64,000 bases of DNA from assembly GCA_963691815.1 (NCBI GenBank), contig OY829660.1, positions 27,902,172 through 27,966,171 of the forward strand. The letters are read 5' to 3'. This DNA comes from Echiichthys vipera. Its lineage: Eukaryota; Chordata; Actinopteri; Perciformes; Trachinidae. Below are positions 31,866 to 39,302 of this stretch, piece after piece (within the stretch, counting starts at the first letter, position 1; each line of letters opens with the position of its first letter). Below the pieces are notes generated by a model. The model did not search any database. It was not told the DNA's origin and saw nothing but the letters and a program-made list of their open reading frames with translations. The translations under genes and the position numbers were made by a program.

Positions 31866-33936
31866 ACACAAACACAGATTCCTAGCTTTATAGTTAGATT
31901 TATATAAATATCAAATAGTACATCTGACACTGTTATCATTATATCATATCAGAGGCTGCAAAAACAAAAATAAGAAATTGTTGGTAAGCAATTGTAATAG
32001 TAATTGTAGTAGCATTGACTTAAACTTGTTTTTACAAATAGTTTATTATGAGTGTTATTAGGGATGGGCAAGATTTCAGGAATATTCAGAGTGATCGTTG
32101 TTGGTGCCACTCTTCAAGTAGCGGTTCACTATTCGCGCTGCGTAGGCTATAATAGAGTGAAGCTCCCTATACATGAGACACGTGAAAAACACCATTCAAT
32201 TTTTTTGAATACATTCGCCACACAGTGGTGAGGCACTGCTGTTGCTCAGCAACAGTGACATTCTCTCTCAATAAAGGAATTTGAATGTGCACTTTGTTTC
32301 CATTTCCAGCTATATTTTCAATATGAATGTTAAAATATAATAGTAATAGCCTCTTCAGTGCTCTGGTCGCATATACACGCTTTTTTTTTTTGCACCAGGC
32401 AAGTTAAATTATTATAGTTGCATGAGGATCATGATAGTCTAAATTTTTCTTCTCTTTATTTAAGGCATCCCTATTCAAGTAGCGACCAAAGGGTAACAGC
32501 AACATACTGACCCTTTGTATGTAAAAAGAAAAAAAAGAAGGTTAATTCCTGGCTGTAGAGGCAGACAGTGTCCTCTCTCATCTTCGCACATAACTGATGC
32601 GCTGTGAGAGACCATGTGTTGCTCCTCCCCGCTCGCTCCCCGCAACACACTTGAAAGTGCTTCAAAGTTGTACTCATCAGATTTGAGATCCCTCGTTTCT
32701 AGCCTCCTCTGTGGCAGTAAGAGGTAACTGCAGGTGAGCCTGTTCTTTCAGAGCCTCCATCTTGTCACGTTCACAGTCACTATGTGTGTTGACTATTTAT
32801 TTTTATTTTTTGTTCTTTTGTAAACTTTATTGAAACACATTCACCTCTCTACTTCCAGTCTGTACCCTATATGTTCCCCTCTTAAATCCACACATACACA
32901 CACACACACACACATGCACACACACACACACAAACACATGTTCCTATTACACATCTGCCCTTACTACAAGCCTGACTCAGATATTGGAATTTCCTATTAC
33001 AAGTGAACGTAGCATTACCGTTCGATCTGGGCCCACAGACCAACCTCTGTCAGCAGAGTCACTAATATGAAGACTTATTTACATCTAGGGAGGGAACGTC
33101 TCCACAGACACAGATATTGGAATACTCAGCAAAAAGGCAGCAAGGTCTTTCATTAGTGGGTCACATGATCAGTCAACATTGTTTTAACTCACTCTGTGAT
33201 AGTAATGAACTTTATAGGCAATTAAATAGATGGAAATCTTACGGACTGCAACTTTAAAGGCATGGAACCAATGCATGACTCGAAACACCAAGCCCCTCCA
33301 ATTGTCCAGCGGGTAGATGAGAGTAATAATAATCGCTCAACGGAAGAGAATTAGGAAAAGAGGACTTCTGATCAATTCGAAAAATAGATCACAGTGCTGT
33401 AAAAGAACGGGTTAAATGTGAGTCCAACTTATCCAAATTAATTGGCCTGTAACCATACATTTATTTTTCAGCAGATGCTATAGAAAAGTGCTTGTTTAAT
33501 TTATCCTAGTGTAAGTTACAGAGAGGGAAAGCTGACCTCCAGTTGTCTTTGTTTTTTTTTACTAAGAGTAATTGATTACTTGTTTGTCAGGTATTGCAAG
33601 TATTCGAATATTGAAATGACTAAAAACACCCCTCTCTAATTTTTACAAGATGTTTAGTACTGGCTATAATAAAGTCACTGTCACTATTAAATGGTCAAAC
33701 TAAGAGAGCCTACAGATACATTCTGATTCCTATTAATATCCCTCCAGGTTCTTCCTGCCCTGCTGGTGTACAAAGCTGGTGAGTTACTGGGTAATTTCCT
33801 GGCTGTTAACAAACACTTCAATGAAGACTTCTTCGCAACAGATGTGGAGGGGTTTCTCAATGGATATGGCCTGTTACCTGAGAAGGAGTTCACAGCATGT
33901 GTTGAGGATGAGGATGAGGAAGGGGAAGTGGAATAG
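11111..33936 (+). CDS. pdc: Phosducin gene (five coding exons)
   Basis: Phosducin binds the beta-gamma subunits of transducin in photoreceptor cytosol and so tunes phototransduction and G-protein trafficking. Coding exons are 11111-11159, 12119-12255, 26488-26707, 26904-27016 and 33748-33936. They join at GT-AG introns in phases 1, 0, 1 and 0 to give 235 residues with no stop; mammalian phosducin is about 246. Visible features are the N-terminal G-beta-gamma-binding helix motif GPKGVINDWRRFKL (residues 17-30), the PKA site RKMS with Ser64 (mammalian Ser73) across the exon 2/3 junction, the CMQEMHERLSFGP segment, and a thioredoxin-like fold from about residue 80 to 220. The C-terminus is acidic (EDEDEEGEVE). 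Introns 2 and 4 are filled with mobile elements, but all splice signals are intact. Teleosts often keep two phosducin paralogues, and I cannot tell which this is. A phosducin-like (PDCL) identity is less likely because the N-terminus and PKA context fit phosducin. Confidence 0.95.
11192..12028. mobile_element. Inverted-repeat non-autonomous element (MITE-like) in phosducin intron 1
   Basis: The left end reads CATAGACTGTATAGTAAAG and then GATGGACATAGC. The right end, read in reverse complement, is ACAGACTGTATGTGAGAGAT and then AGACGTAGC, an imperfect inverted repeat of about 30 bases. This resembles the widespread fish repeats that begin with a CATAGACTGTAT motif. There is no coding capacity. 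The right end is only about 90 bases before the exon 2 acceptor. Confidence 0.6.
12119..12255 (+). CDS. pdc: Phosducin exon 2
   Basis: The acceptor ATCCGCAG ends at 12118 and the donor GTGACT starts at 12256. It encodes residues 17-62: the conserved G-beta-gamma-binding helix (GPKGVINDWRRFKL), then the linker with LLRQMSSP, up to RK of the PKA motif. The exon is 137 nt and closes a codon exactly (phase 0). Confidence 0.95.
12950..13260. repeat. Second copy of the intron-1 MITE family (fragment)
   Basis: Segments matching 11385-11640 recur in the same orientation: a TCTAGTTTCAAGTCTTCTTC-like stretch, CATTTAGTAAcTTATG, GATGCTTTAAGG and GGGTGTTGTCTG. It lies at the 5' end of intron 2, so copies flank phosducin exon 2 on both sides. 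Confidence 0.6.
13511..14340 (-). pseudogene. LINE reverse transcriptase fragment
   Basis: Minus-strand frames 14303-13743 and 13795-13511 encode the palm and thumb of a non-LTR reverse transcriptase: LLDLKKAFDTVNHRIL, TGVQQGSILGPLLITLYIND, the intact catalytic box MYADDTVIYVHG, LNVSKTVCMFF and, after a frameshift near 13750, SEYKYLGVLVDSKLSF. The endonuclease part and the C-terminus are missing. The motifs fit the jockey/L2/CR1 group broadly. Confidence 0.8.
14363..14889 (-). mobile_element. 5'-truncated Penelope-like element with target duplication
   Basis: This 527-base insertion matches the 3' part of the PLE copies at 22.8-25.4 kb. It encodes the C-terminal end of the GIY-YIG protein (for example NRGGGLRHHLSPIYNAA and PRRFNNLTSKDNCSHMAR) followed by the 3' UTR. 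It is flanked by direct copies of GCTGGAACAAG at 14352-14362 and 14890-14900, the expected target duplication. The upstream reverse transcriptase is absent. Confidence 0.85.
14447..14486 (-). ncRNA. Hammerhead-ribozyme-like core in a PLE
   Basis: On the minus strand CTGATGA (complement of 14477-14483) is followed by an arm that folds as GCCTCT/AGAGGT, then GAAACGTC (complement of 14450-14457). GAA before and TTC after the core pair as the start of stem I. Stem III reduces to the self-complementary ACGT, which favours a dimer. One extra A sits beside stem II compared with the consensus. Type I hammerheads are an established feature of PLEs; activity of this copy is not shown. Confidence 0.6.
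15057..15079. repeat. (CA)n microsatellite
   Basis: This is an uninterrupted run of about 11 CA dinucleotides in phosducin intron 2. Confidence 0.9.
15207..16987. mobile_element. hAT-type DNA transposon with perfect 8-bp target duplication
   Basis: The left end CAGGGCCGAAGTGG (15207-15220) and the right end CCACTCCGGGCCTG (16974-16987) form imperfect terminal inverted repeats. Subterminal GACCGGCCCA motifs are also inverted. Direct copies of CTTGGGTC flank the element at 15199-15206 and 16988-16995, the 8-bp length typical of hAT. No transposase frame is recognisable in the 1781 bases, so it is non-autonomous or decayed. A segment starting near 16100 (GGATACACCGAAATGAAAAT) resembles the end of a second hAT family nested inside. 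Confidence 0.85.
16996..18171. other. No gene; intronic DNA
   Basis: Nothing with both ends recognisable was found. TACTCGCTCATCCCTA near 17490-17505 resembles the end of a hAT family, but its partner end was not located. Short AT-rich and CT-rich runs occur at about 17050-17160. Confidence 0.4.
18172..20215 (-). mobile_element. Rex1-type LINE, 5'-truncated, plus an abutting Rex1 fragment
   Basis: The minus strand encodes a reverse transcriptase (19909-18666) with DFSTAFNTIQPLLL, TGAPQGTVLSPFLFTLYT, the catalytic box FSDDSAVVG, KTREMVIDFRKKRK and YKYLGVTINHRLDWRSNTEA, then GMSRLYFLRKLRSFN and CWGNSI. The FSxAFNT and SRLYFLRKL segments are those targeted by the classical Rex1 PCR primers. Several frameshifts break the frame after 19100. 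The 3' end at 18172-18200 has AATAAAG followed by three AGTCTA repeats, a Rex1-like tail. At 19920-20215 a second partial copy of the DDTVIVG to SFNLCSK interval is joined. Confidence 0.85.
20216..20884. other. No gene; intronic DNA
   Basis: AT-rich sequence with an A/G-rich run near 20290-20350. No exon or element ends were recognised. Confidence 0.4.
20885..21990 (-). repeat. Large dispersed repeat, inner inverted copy (right)
   Basis: This is the reverse-complement copy of 5335-6695, slightly shorter through internal indels. Matching landmarks include TTCTCGTAAAACAGTGACC near 21093, CAAAACAGAATGAAAGCTC near 21124 and GTCAGTGATGCAATAATA near 21767. It lies in phosducin intron 2 while its partner lies upstream of the gene. 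Confidence 0.7.
22560..22807 (+). mobile_element. LINE 3' end with (GATTCT)n tail
   Basis: A poly(A)-signal-like AATAAA at 22773-22778 is followed by four to five GATTCT units (22782-22807), the kind of short tandem tail left by fish LINEs. No coding sequence remains upstream. A PLE begins immediately after the tail. Confidence 0.6.
22810..23749 (-). mobile_element. Penelope-like element, inverted half (GIY-YIG part)
   Basis: An open minus-strand frame (23798-23109) encodes the PLE C-terminal region: a basic segment SRKKTKVVEKEKDNRRNN, then NNIVIPYVAGVSEKLRRIF, then the GIY-YIG nuclease with LVYAVQC, DLYIGEAKQPLHKRMAQHR, the conserved Arg/His cluster, and HFDDS-like and EDRWFERGVKEAI segments. 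It lacks the reverse transcriptase. It is joined head to head to the plus-strand copy at a palindromic CCAGCTGG (23742-23749). A hammerhead-like core lies in its 3' part. Confidence 0.85.
22896..22935 (-). ncRNA. Hammerhead-ribozyme-like core in a PLE
   Basis: This has the same arrangement as the copy at 14447-14486. CTGATGA is the complement of 22926-22932, GAAACGTC the complement of 22899-22906, with GAA/TTC starting stem I. The core is unchanged between copies although the surrounding sequence has substitutions. Confidence 0.6.
23742..25430 (+). mobile_element. Penelope-like element with reverse transcriptase and GIY-YIG nuclease
   Basis: This copy starts inside the reverse transcriptase (GDILAPLVGNTPRHIQNSMDF). 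It continues with VSYDVTSLFTCIP, the box GSPVSPIVANLYMEE (frame 24065-25165), the catalytic RYVDDTWVKIK, IPFLD-like PFLDCDVHM and VYRKPTHTDQYL. The same frame then runs into SRKKTKVVEKEKD and a GIY-YIG nuclease with LVYAVQC and DLYIGETKQPLHKRMAQHR, ending at 25165. A stop near 23827 and a frameshift near 24060 break the N-terminal part, so it cannot make a full protein. A hammerhead-like core lies in the 3' UTR. ATAAG occurs at both outer edges of the head-to-head pair and may be a target duplication. Confidence 0.85.
25339..25378 (+). ncRNA. Hammerhead-ribozyme-like core in a PLE
   Basis: GAA (25339-25341), CTGATGA (25342-25348), stem II GCCTCT (25350-25355) with AGAGGT (25362-25367) around loop TGGATG, GAAACGTC (25368-25375) and TTC (25376-25378) are all present. 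GAA/TTC begins stem I, and ACGT is the minimal self-complementary stem III. An unpaired A at 25349 departs from the consensus. The cleavage position would be after C25375. Confidence 0.62.
25490..25800 (+). repeat. Dispersed repeat, outer inverted copy (right)
   Basis: This matches the reverse complement of 3195-3475, including CTTCTTCAGCTGCTTGG near 25614 and TTTGTGGTCGGAGGGTG near 25691. The 3' part has a local duplication (TCTACAGTCTACAGTC near 25735). Confidence 0.7.
25797..25946. repeat. Minisatellite, period about 58 bp, 2.6 copies
   Basis: The unit (AAACACATAAACAGACTGAT, then CAGTCAGTGWAGATA) starts near 25797, 25857 and 25912. Each copy contains a TGATCWKATCA-like palindromic core. 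Confidence 0.75.
26488..26707 (+). CDS. pdc: Phosducin exon 3
   Basis: The acceptor CACCTGTAG ends at 26487 and the donor GTTGGT starts at 26708. It encodes residues 63-135 plus one base, beginning MSVQEYEMI, so the PKA-site serine is its second codon. It carries CLKRYRKQCMQEMHERLSFGP and the first half of the thioredoxin-like fold through VVVHIYQHGVK. It lies 14.2 kb downstream of exon 2. Confidence 0.95.
26904..27016 (+). CDS. pdc: Phosducin exon 4
   Basis: The acceptor CCTTTGTCAG ends at 26903 and the donor GTTAGT starts at 27017. It encodes residues 136-173 (CEQLNSCMDCLASEY, VKFCRIDAVATGA and RFSSE) within the thioredoxin-like fold. It is only 196 bases after exon 3. Confidence 0.95.
27125..30470 (+). 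mobile_element. L2-type LINE, degraded, in phosducin intron 4
   Basis: The start preserves the end of ORF1 (IISGPLPLPRFGDVMYSRL), identical in kind to the copy at 50.8-55.2 kb. A frame at 27127-28020 encodes the AP-like endonuclease: LLNIRSLSSKA, CLTETWLCPEEYVSL, GRGGDVAAIYDSG and VIIVGDFHVDVDN; it is frameshifted near 28000. The reverse transcriptase follows in pieces (29085-29372 with VLVLLDLSAAFDTIDHRIL; 29417 onward). Its catalytic box reads CYAHDTQLYF, so one catalytic Asp is His. A 269-base foreign segment interrupts it, and about 1.3 kb before the 3' end is deleted relative to the other copy. It ends in (AATTG)n at about 30450-30470. Confidence 0.85.
29542..29810. mobile_element. 269-bp segment replacing part of the L2 reverse transcriptase
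   Basis: Comparison with the L2 copy at 52.2 kb shows identity up to CTTCAAATGTG and again from TCTGATGTTAAAC. Between them a C/T-rich sequence (CAGCTCATCTCTGCCTCAC onward) replaces about 36 bases that encode IKEIKSWMTCNF in the other copy. It may be a solo LTR or the remnant of another insertion; its family is unknown. Confidence 0.6.
31832..31876. repeat. (CA)n microsatellite
   Basis: An AC/CA dinucleotide run with two interruptions. Confidence 0.9.
32889..32938. repeat. (CA)n microsatellite, interrupted
   Basis: CA repeats interrupted by TA, TG and AA steps. Confidence 0.85.
33748..33936 (+). CDS. pdc: Phosducin last coding exon
   Basis: The acceptor ATCCCTCCAG ends at 33747. It encodes residues 174-235: VLPALLVYKAGELLGNF, DFFATDVEGFLNGYGLLP and the acidic tail, ending with TAG at 33934-33936. 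This is the C-terminal half of the thioredoxin-like fold. Confidence 0.95.
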   Translation, partial: VLPALLVYKAGELLGNFLAVNKHFNEDFFATDVEGFLNGYGLLPEKEFTACVEDEDEEGEVE

Positions 33937-34255
33937 TAAGAGATGGAAAGAGAAAAGGATGATCAGTGACAGAAGGAGGGAAAAGGATGAATTGCAGTGG
34001 AGTGGATAAAGGCAGAGAAAGAGGAGACAAGAGGGGTTTTACAAGGAAGAAATGGGGACAGTGTTGCAGTCATGAGTCTAGAAAACAAGTATGTACATTG
34101 CATGTTTCCATAAACACAATAGTAGACATCCAGCACATACTGAATGCTGATTATGTTTAGAAGCAGTTGTAAATCACATGGTGTGAGAGCGTCTGCGCCG
34201 AAATACTGTTTTGCAGTCATGTCATAGTTCTCCAATAAAATATGTCTTTACCAAA
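33937..34255 (+). other. pdc: Phosducin 3' UTR with poly(A) signal
   Basis: A canonical AATAAA lies at 34234-34239, about 300 bases after the stop, with a TG-rich stretch (CTCTGTCTGTGTCTGTCTG) just downstream as expected for a cleavage region. The Gypsy LTR at 34336 begins within 100 bases of the predicted 3' end. Confidence 0.75.
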
Positions 34256-34335
34256 ATGTCCTCTGTCTGTGTCTGTCTGTGTAACATTATGCTGCAAAAA
34301 CAGCATGGTACATATCTGATTCTATGATCATACTC

Positions 34336-34877
34336 TGTCAAGAGTCGGTTCTGTCAGTATCCCCCTCTCTCCCCTTTGTGTGAGTTTGTCTCCCTCTGTC
34401 TGTCTTTCCCTGCTTGTGTCTCCCTCTTGTTCTTTGCGTCTAGGTCCGGTAGGCGTGTCCCCCCCCAGCTGCAGCCTGTTACACTAATCACCTGAAGGAG
34501 TACTTAAACCTTGAGCTGACAGGCATGCAGCGCTGGACCGTTGATATCCTTCCCTTGGTAAACTGTTTCCCCCGGATTGGCTCCCGTTACTCATTTGTGG
34601 TTTTTGCACTCCTCGTTGGTAATTGTATTAATCGTTGTTGTCTTTGTTTTCTACGTAGTTTCCTGTGTTCCTGTTTCCTCGTCCTGTTCTCTGATCGTCC
34701 GTCGTTTCCTCGTTCCTGTTTCCTCGATCGTCTCGTCCCTAGTAGTCCTGTTACCCTGTACTGTTTAACGTTTTTGTTTGTCGTTTATATTAAATGTTTG
34801 TTTCTACTTTTATCCCGTGTCCGTGTCTGCATTTGGGTTCAGTCTCTTTGTGTTATATCCCCGTACCGTTCATGACA
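34336..34877 (+). mobile_element. Sushi-type Gypsy LTR, subfamily A (5' LTR)
   Basis: The LTR begins TGTCAAGAGTCGG and ends CCGTTCATGACA, giving TG...CA ends and 542 bases. A TATA-like TACTTAAACC (34501-34510) precedes GCTGGACCGT at 34532-34541 by about 30 bases, marking the likely transcription start. Relatives lie at 36594-37122, 38819-39284 and 45077-45535. It starts about 80 bases past the phosducin poly(A) region. Confidence 0.88.
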
Positions 34878-34879
34878 GA

Positions 34880-34889
34880 ACGGTCCGGC
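34880..34889 (+). promoter_or_regulatory. Primer-binding site for self-priming
   Basis: ACGGTCCGGC lies two bases after the LTR. It is the exact reverse complement of GCCGGACCGT at 45241-45250, the predicted first bases of the RNA in the LTR at 45.1 kb, and matches the corresponding LTR1 site with one mismatch. It does not match any tRNA 3' end I recognise. Tf1/sushi elements are known to prime reverse transcription with the 5' end of their own RNA. Confidence 0.7.
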
Positions 34890-34895
34890 CATAAC

Positions 34896-35747
34896 ATGGA
34901 CCCCGCGGACATGGAAATCGATCCCCCGGGTTTTTCCGTTCGTCACGCGGTTACCTCCCAGGGAGTACTACTCGGTAAGCATTCGCAGATGCTGCAAGGA
35001 ATCCTGGAGAGTCTGAGTCAACTGACTACCTGCGTATCTCGTTTGGAGGGAAGACAGGTAGGACCTCTCCTTGCTGCACCTGTGAATGCCGAGTCACCCG
35101 CTACTACCGTGAGTACTCTCCTCCCTTGTGAGCCCTATGTTCCGGCACCCGAGCGTGATTGTGGTAAACTGGGTGAATGCAGGATTTTCCTGTTCCAATG
35201 CTCTCTGGTGTTCGGTCAGCAGCCTCTCACATACGATAATGATAGCACCAAGATAGCCTATGTGCTAGGCTTGTTGTCCGGTAGGGCTCGAGTCTGGGGA
35301 GCTGCGTTTTGGAATAATCCCCTGACTCGGCAGGCCACTTTCCAACAGTTCTCCAGTGAGATTTTGTCAGTGTTTGATCATCCTGTATCTAATTGCGATT
35401 CCAGCAATTGGTTGCTGGATCTACGCCAGGGTTCCGCCTGTCCTGCAGATTACTCCGTAGAGTTTCGCACTTTAGCGGCTGAATTAAGTTGGGATGACCG
35501 GGCTCTCCAGAGTATATTTTTTAAGGGGCTTAACGATGAGGTTAAGGACAGTTTAGTGGGTAGATCTGAGACTGCTAACCTTCAGGAGCTTATTAGCCTT
35601 GCCATTAAGATAGACAACCGTCTACGTGAGAGGCGCCGTGAGAGGCAGTCATTCACCCTAGTTACGCCATGTCCTCTCACTGAGTCCACTCCAGCAACCG
35701 GGTTCCCCTGTCTCACACCCCAGACCAGGAGGAACCCATTCAGTTAG
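34896..35747 (+). pseudogene. Sushi-type Gypsy gag
   Basis: The first ATG after the primer site opens a 283-codon frame. It has an N-terminal coiled-coil-like segment (LQGILESLSQLTTCVSRLEG) and the capsid motif region CRIFLFQCSLVFG to AFWNNPLTRQ, with SVEFRTLAAELSW and the conserved KGLNDEVKDSL. This is a retrotransposon Gag of the kind that gave rise to vertebrate RTL genes. A one-base shift close to the end makes it stop early at 35745. In the alternative frame a zinc knuckle follows at about 35800-35845 as YCGAPNHQLANC, with the first Cys replaced by Ser. Confidence 0.8.
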
Positions 35748-36217
35748 GTCGTAGCCGTTTCACTCCAGCTGAACGTCAGTGGCGCTTAAGGGGTAGGTTA
35801 AGTATTTACTGTGGAGCTCCCAATCACCAGTTAGCCAACTGTCTGCTCCGGTTAAACGATCAGACTCTCCAGTCGCAGACGGGGTTCTGGTGAGTCGTTC
35901 TGTTGTTCCTGCAATTCCCCGTAAACGTGTTAACTTAGATATTGTGTTGAGCTGTGATTTCTCCCTCCAAGCTCTAATTGACTCAGGGGCTGACACCAAC
36001 ATAATTGACTCGGAGTTTGTGGAGACCAGTTTGATCCCTATTAATCAACTTGAGACTCCGTTGATGGTGAATAGTCTCAGTGGGTGTGAACTTGCACAGA
36101 TCTCCGCGGAGACTTTACCACTGACTATGTCTCTTGCTGGTAACCACTCCAAGTCAATTGCCTTTCACATCATGCCATCCACTAATGCTCCCGTGGTTCT
36201 TGGTCTTCCCTGGCTTA
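35748..36217 (+). pseudogene. Gypsy nucleocapsid/protease fragment
   Basis: After the degraded zinc knuckle, frame 35890-36225 shows an aspartic protease with the active-site motif ALIDSGADTNIID and the flap-to-end segment FHIMPSTNAPVVLGLPWL. The reading is cut at about 36218, where a LINE tail begins. The reverse transcriptase expected next is absent here; a matching piece lies inverted at 41889-42905. Confidence 0.75.
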
Positions 36218-36593
36218 TAGAATAGAATAGCCTTTATTGTCATTGCATTTGCATACAACGAAATTCGAGTGCTACTCCCCCTTGGTACATTTTTAGAAAA
36301 ATAATATATAATAAAACAATAAAGTAAAGTATAATATAGGCAATAAATACACAATATAGTATAAACAATATAATAATGTGAACGGTATAGACAGATGGGG
36401 AACAGTATAAACAGATGGGTGGAGAACAGAAACTATACTAAAATAAAATATGTATATTTAGGGTGGAACATGTTATTATTGCACAAGAGTTTTAAAGTGG
36501 CTTTTTTAGGTTTAAAGTGGCTTTGTTAAGTTATTATCACTCACAACCCGATTTTTTGACTGGTTATCTGGCAGGGTTGTGAGTTGGAGCAGC
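36218..36593 (-). mobile_element. LINE 3'-end fragment with (TTCTA)n tail
   Basis: On the plus strand the segment starts with AGAATAGAATAG and then CCTTTATTGTCATTGCATTT, the reverse of a common fish LINE 3' terminus. AT-rich UTR with many AATA runs follows. There is no coding sequence. It sits exactly at the break in the Gypsy protease. Confidence 0.6.
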
Positions 36594-37122
36594 AATTGGA
36601 AATAACACTGGGAGACTGGACCCAAATGCAGTCACGGACACAGGGTAAAAGTACAAACAAAACGTTTAATAAAACGACAAACAAAACGTGAAACAACTAC
36701 AGGGTAACAGAAATACTAAGACTAGACGGTCAAGGGTTAACAGGAACGGGGAAACGACGGGCGATCAGGGATCAGGATGAGGAAACAGGAACGTGGGATA
36801 TTACGGAAAGAAATAAAGAAAACAACGATTAATATAACAAACAACGAGAAGCGCAAAACCAATGAACGAGTAACGGGAGCCAATTCGACAAAGAGTTTAT
36901 CAGGGGAAGGATAACAACGGTCCAGCGCTGCATGCCTGTCAGCTCAGGGTCTTTATAGTTGTACAGGTGATTAGCGTAACAGGCTGCAGCTGGGGGGAAC
37001 GCGCCTACCGGACCTGGACAACAAAACACAAGGGGGAGACACATGCAGGGAAAAACAGACAGAGGGGGACAAACTCACACAAAAGGGAGAGAGGAGGGTA
37101 CTGACAGAACCAACTCTTGACA
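36594..37122 (-). mobile_element. Sushi-type Gypsy LTR, subfamily B, inverted and 3'-truncated
   Basis: The minus strand begins TGTCAAGAGTTGG at 37122 and contains TATAAAG about 30 bases before GCTGGACCGT. It shares with the LTR at 45.1 kb the variants AACTATAMAGACCCTGAGC and GGTCCAGTCTCCCAG, which separate both from the 34.3 and 38.8 kb copies. The last bases of the LTR are missing at 36594. Confidence 0.8.
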
Positions 37123-38165
37123 CCAACTTCTGGTAGGGGTTTTCCAAGCCATTCACCCCGTTTTCCTATAACCTCTTTCCAGAACGGAAAAACAGAAGAG
37201 CCCTCCCACAGTGAGTGTAAGAAGGTCCCTGCCTGTGCATTACACTTCCAACAAACATTATTCTGTATTAAGCACATTTTATGGAGCCTTACTGCCGTGT
37301 AATAATACCTGTGAATGATTTTATAATGAGTTAATTTGCCTCGGACGTCCCTGATAGACCAGCCTGTGTTTACTATTATGTTTTCCCATGCATCTTCCTC
37401 AATGTCACAATTTAGATCTCTTTGCCAAATTAGTCTTAGATTATTATATTTCCCACATTGGGCGTCCACAACCATATTATAGAGAACTGAGGCCGAGTGA
37501 GCAGAACTGGGCAGCTCAAAATAGTGTCTGATCAGATTTCCCCTTTGCCATGTTTAATACCTGAGGTTCTATTACTGCTTCTTAACTGGATGTATCGCCC
37601 AAAGTCACCTTTCTCTTTCCGGGGGAAATGTGTACTGGTTTCCTGAAATGAGAGAAACACCCCATCTTTGTATAGGTCTCCAATCTTGTTCAGGTTCCCC
37701 TCCAGTCAGGACATCCACAGAAAAGGTTTCCTGTCTATTTTTATAGATGGATTATTCCAGATAGAGGCATACTCTTGTCTGTATTGGGATATCCTAAGCA
37801 TCTTGTGTAGCTTTGCCCACACTACTCTGGAATGGTGCAGGATTGGGTTGCCCTCACTACCAGTCAGATTACCCACAACATTTTGTGATAGGGTTTCAAT
37901 TGGTTTGAATGGGGCTGTGATTTCCTTCTCTATTTGTGTCCACCCAAGGTGTGAGCCATAGCTGGCCTAATGTTAGGCCAACTTCACCATCTCAAATGCT
38001 ATATTATAAAGTTCCACATTGTGTAACGCTAGGCCTCCTTTTCTCCTTGAGTCATAAAGCTTTTGCATGGTGATTCTAGGTTTCTTTCCATTCCATAGAT
38101 AGTCCTTAATTATCTGATTAAACTGCTTAAAGTTCCCAGCAGGACTTGTCACAGGTACCATCATT
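37123..38165 (-). pseudogene. L1-clade LINE ORF2 C-terminal fragment
   Basis: Minus-strand frames show FKQFNQIIKDYLWNGKKPRI and RRKGGLALHNVELYNIAF (38164-37973), then further down LIWQRDLNCDIEEDAWENI, THYKIIHRYYYTAVRLHKM and the zinc-finger-like CWKCNAQAGTFLHSLWEGSS (37475-37125). This is the region downstream of the reverse transcriptase in vertebrate L1/Tx1 ORF2 proteins. Several frameshifts are present. It is flanked by inverted LTRs on both sides. Confidence 0.7.
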
Positions 38166-38305
38166 GATATGTAATTAAAACTTAGGACCCTCTTTTATGA
38201 ACACGTTTTACCTGCTTGTCACAGAAAGGGTCCTCTTTTCTCCGGTCTGTTATTTTTTCAACAATCAGTTCCCTGCAAATAGGCTTATGTAGACCCTTTC
38301 ACTAC

Positions 38306-38338
38306 ACCCTAACCCTGACCTTAACCCCTAACCCTAAC
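38306..38338. repeat. Short interstitial telomere-like repeat
   Basis: The run ACCCTAACCCTGACCTTAAC followed by CCCTAACCCTAAC contains four to five CCCTAA-like units with errors. It is too short to be more than a chance or repair-derived telomeric tract. Confidence 0.5.
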
Positions 38339-38818
38339 AAAATGCTGAATTAAATCAGTGAAGGAACCTTGGACCCTTTTGGGGAAAAAGGGTCCAATGT
38401 TCCTTAAGCGGGCAACATAGAACCTGAGGAACATGACTCTGTTTTGCTTAGTAGAAATATGAGCCAACTGAATGATGACCCCGTTGTCTTCATTAACGTT
38501 TACAGATTTAAGTCATATATTATTACAATAATAATAATGATGATGATAGTAATAATATTTACTGTATATATCACTTGTTTTTTTCAATGTTTTTTAAAAC
38601 ACAGAAGTGCTTCACATATAAGACAGAATCAGCAAAACCAGCACAGCACTGGATGGTGATTAAAGCTTAATAGAAAAGTCGGCCTGGTGGATACGCTCTT
38701 CTCCATGATTAAATAAAGCTTCACATACACCATGAACTATTATAGTAAGTACACATATTGCCACATATAACTACTGCCAGTATTGATCTGCTGAAGGACT
38801 ATGTTAAAATAGTGAGTA

Positions 38819-39284
38819 TGTCAGGAACGGTACGGGGATATAACACAAAGAGACTGAACCCAAATGCAGACACGGACACAGGATAAAAGTACAAACAAAC
38901 GTTTAATATAAATGACAAACAAAAACGTTAAACACTACAGGGTAACAGGAATACTAGGAACGAGATGATCGAGGAAACAGGATCACTGGATACTACGGTG
39001 AAACAAAAGACAACAACGATTAATACCATTACCAACGAGGAGCGCAAAACCACAAACGAGTAACGGGAGCCAATCCGGGGGAAACAGTTTACCAAGGGAA
39101 GGATAACAACGGTCCGGTGCTGCATGCCTGTCAGCTCAGGGTTTAAGTACTCCTTCAGGTGATTAGTGTAACACGCCTACCGGATCTAGACGACAAAAAA
39201 AAAGAGGGAGACACATGCAGGGAAAGACAGACAGAGGGAGACAAAAGGGAGAGTGGAGGATACTGACAGAACCGACTCTTGACA
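38819..39284 (-). mobile_element. Sushi-type Gypsy LTR, subfamily A (inverted 3' LTR)
   Basis: The minus strand starts TGTCAAGAGTCGG at 39284 and ends CCGTTCCTGACA at 38819, giving 466 bases with TG...CA ends. It shares subfamily-A variants with 34336-34877 (GAAGGAGTACTTAAACC; GGGTTCAGTCTCTTTG). On its 5' side is a run of 15 G (plus-strand C at 39288-39302) in the place of the polypurine tract. Confidence 0.88.
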
Positions 39285-39302
39285 GTACCCCCCCCCCCCC
39301 CC

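Larger units (their letters stand above)
30471..33747. other. Rest of phosducin intron 4: anonymous repeats
   Basis: There is no gene besides the phosducin exon that follows. 31070-31590 looks like an old DNA-type repeat (CTGGTCGCTGATTGGATAAAC and related). 32530-32700 resembles 4890-5080. (CA)n runs are listed separately. A poly-T run precedes the segment near 31670. Confidence 0.4.

Noticed and set aside
38306..38338. Interstitial telomere as evidence of a chromosome fusion
   Set aside because: Only four to five imperfect CCCTAA-like units, too short to support that reading.
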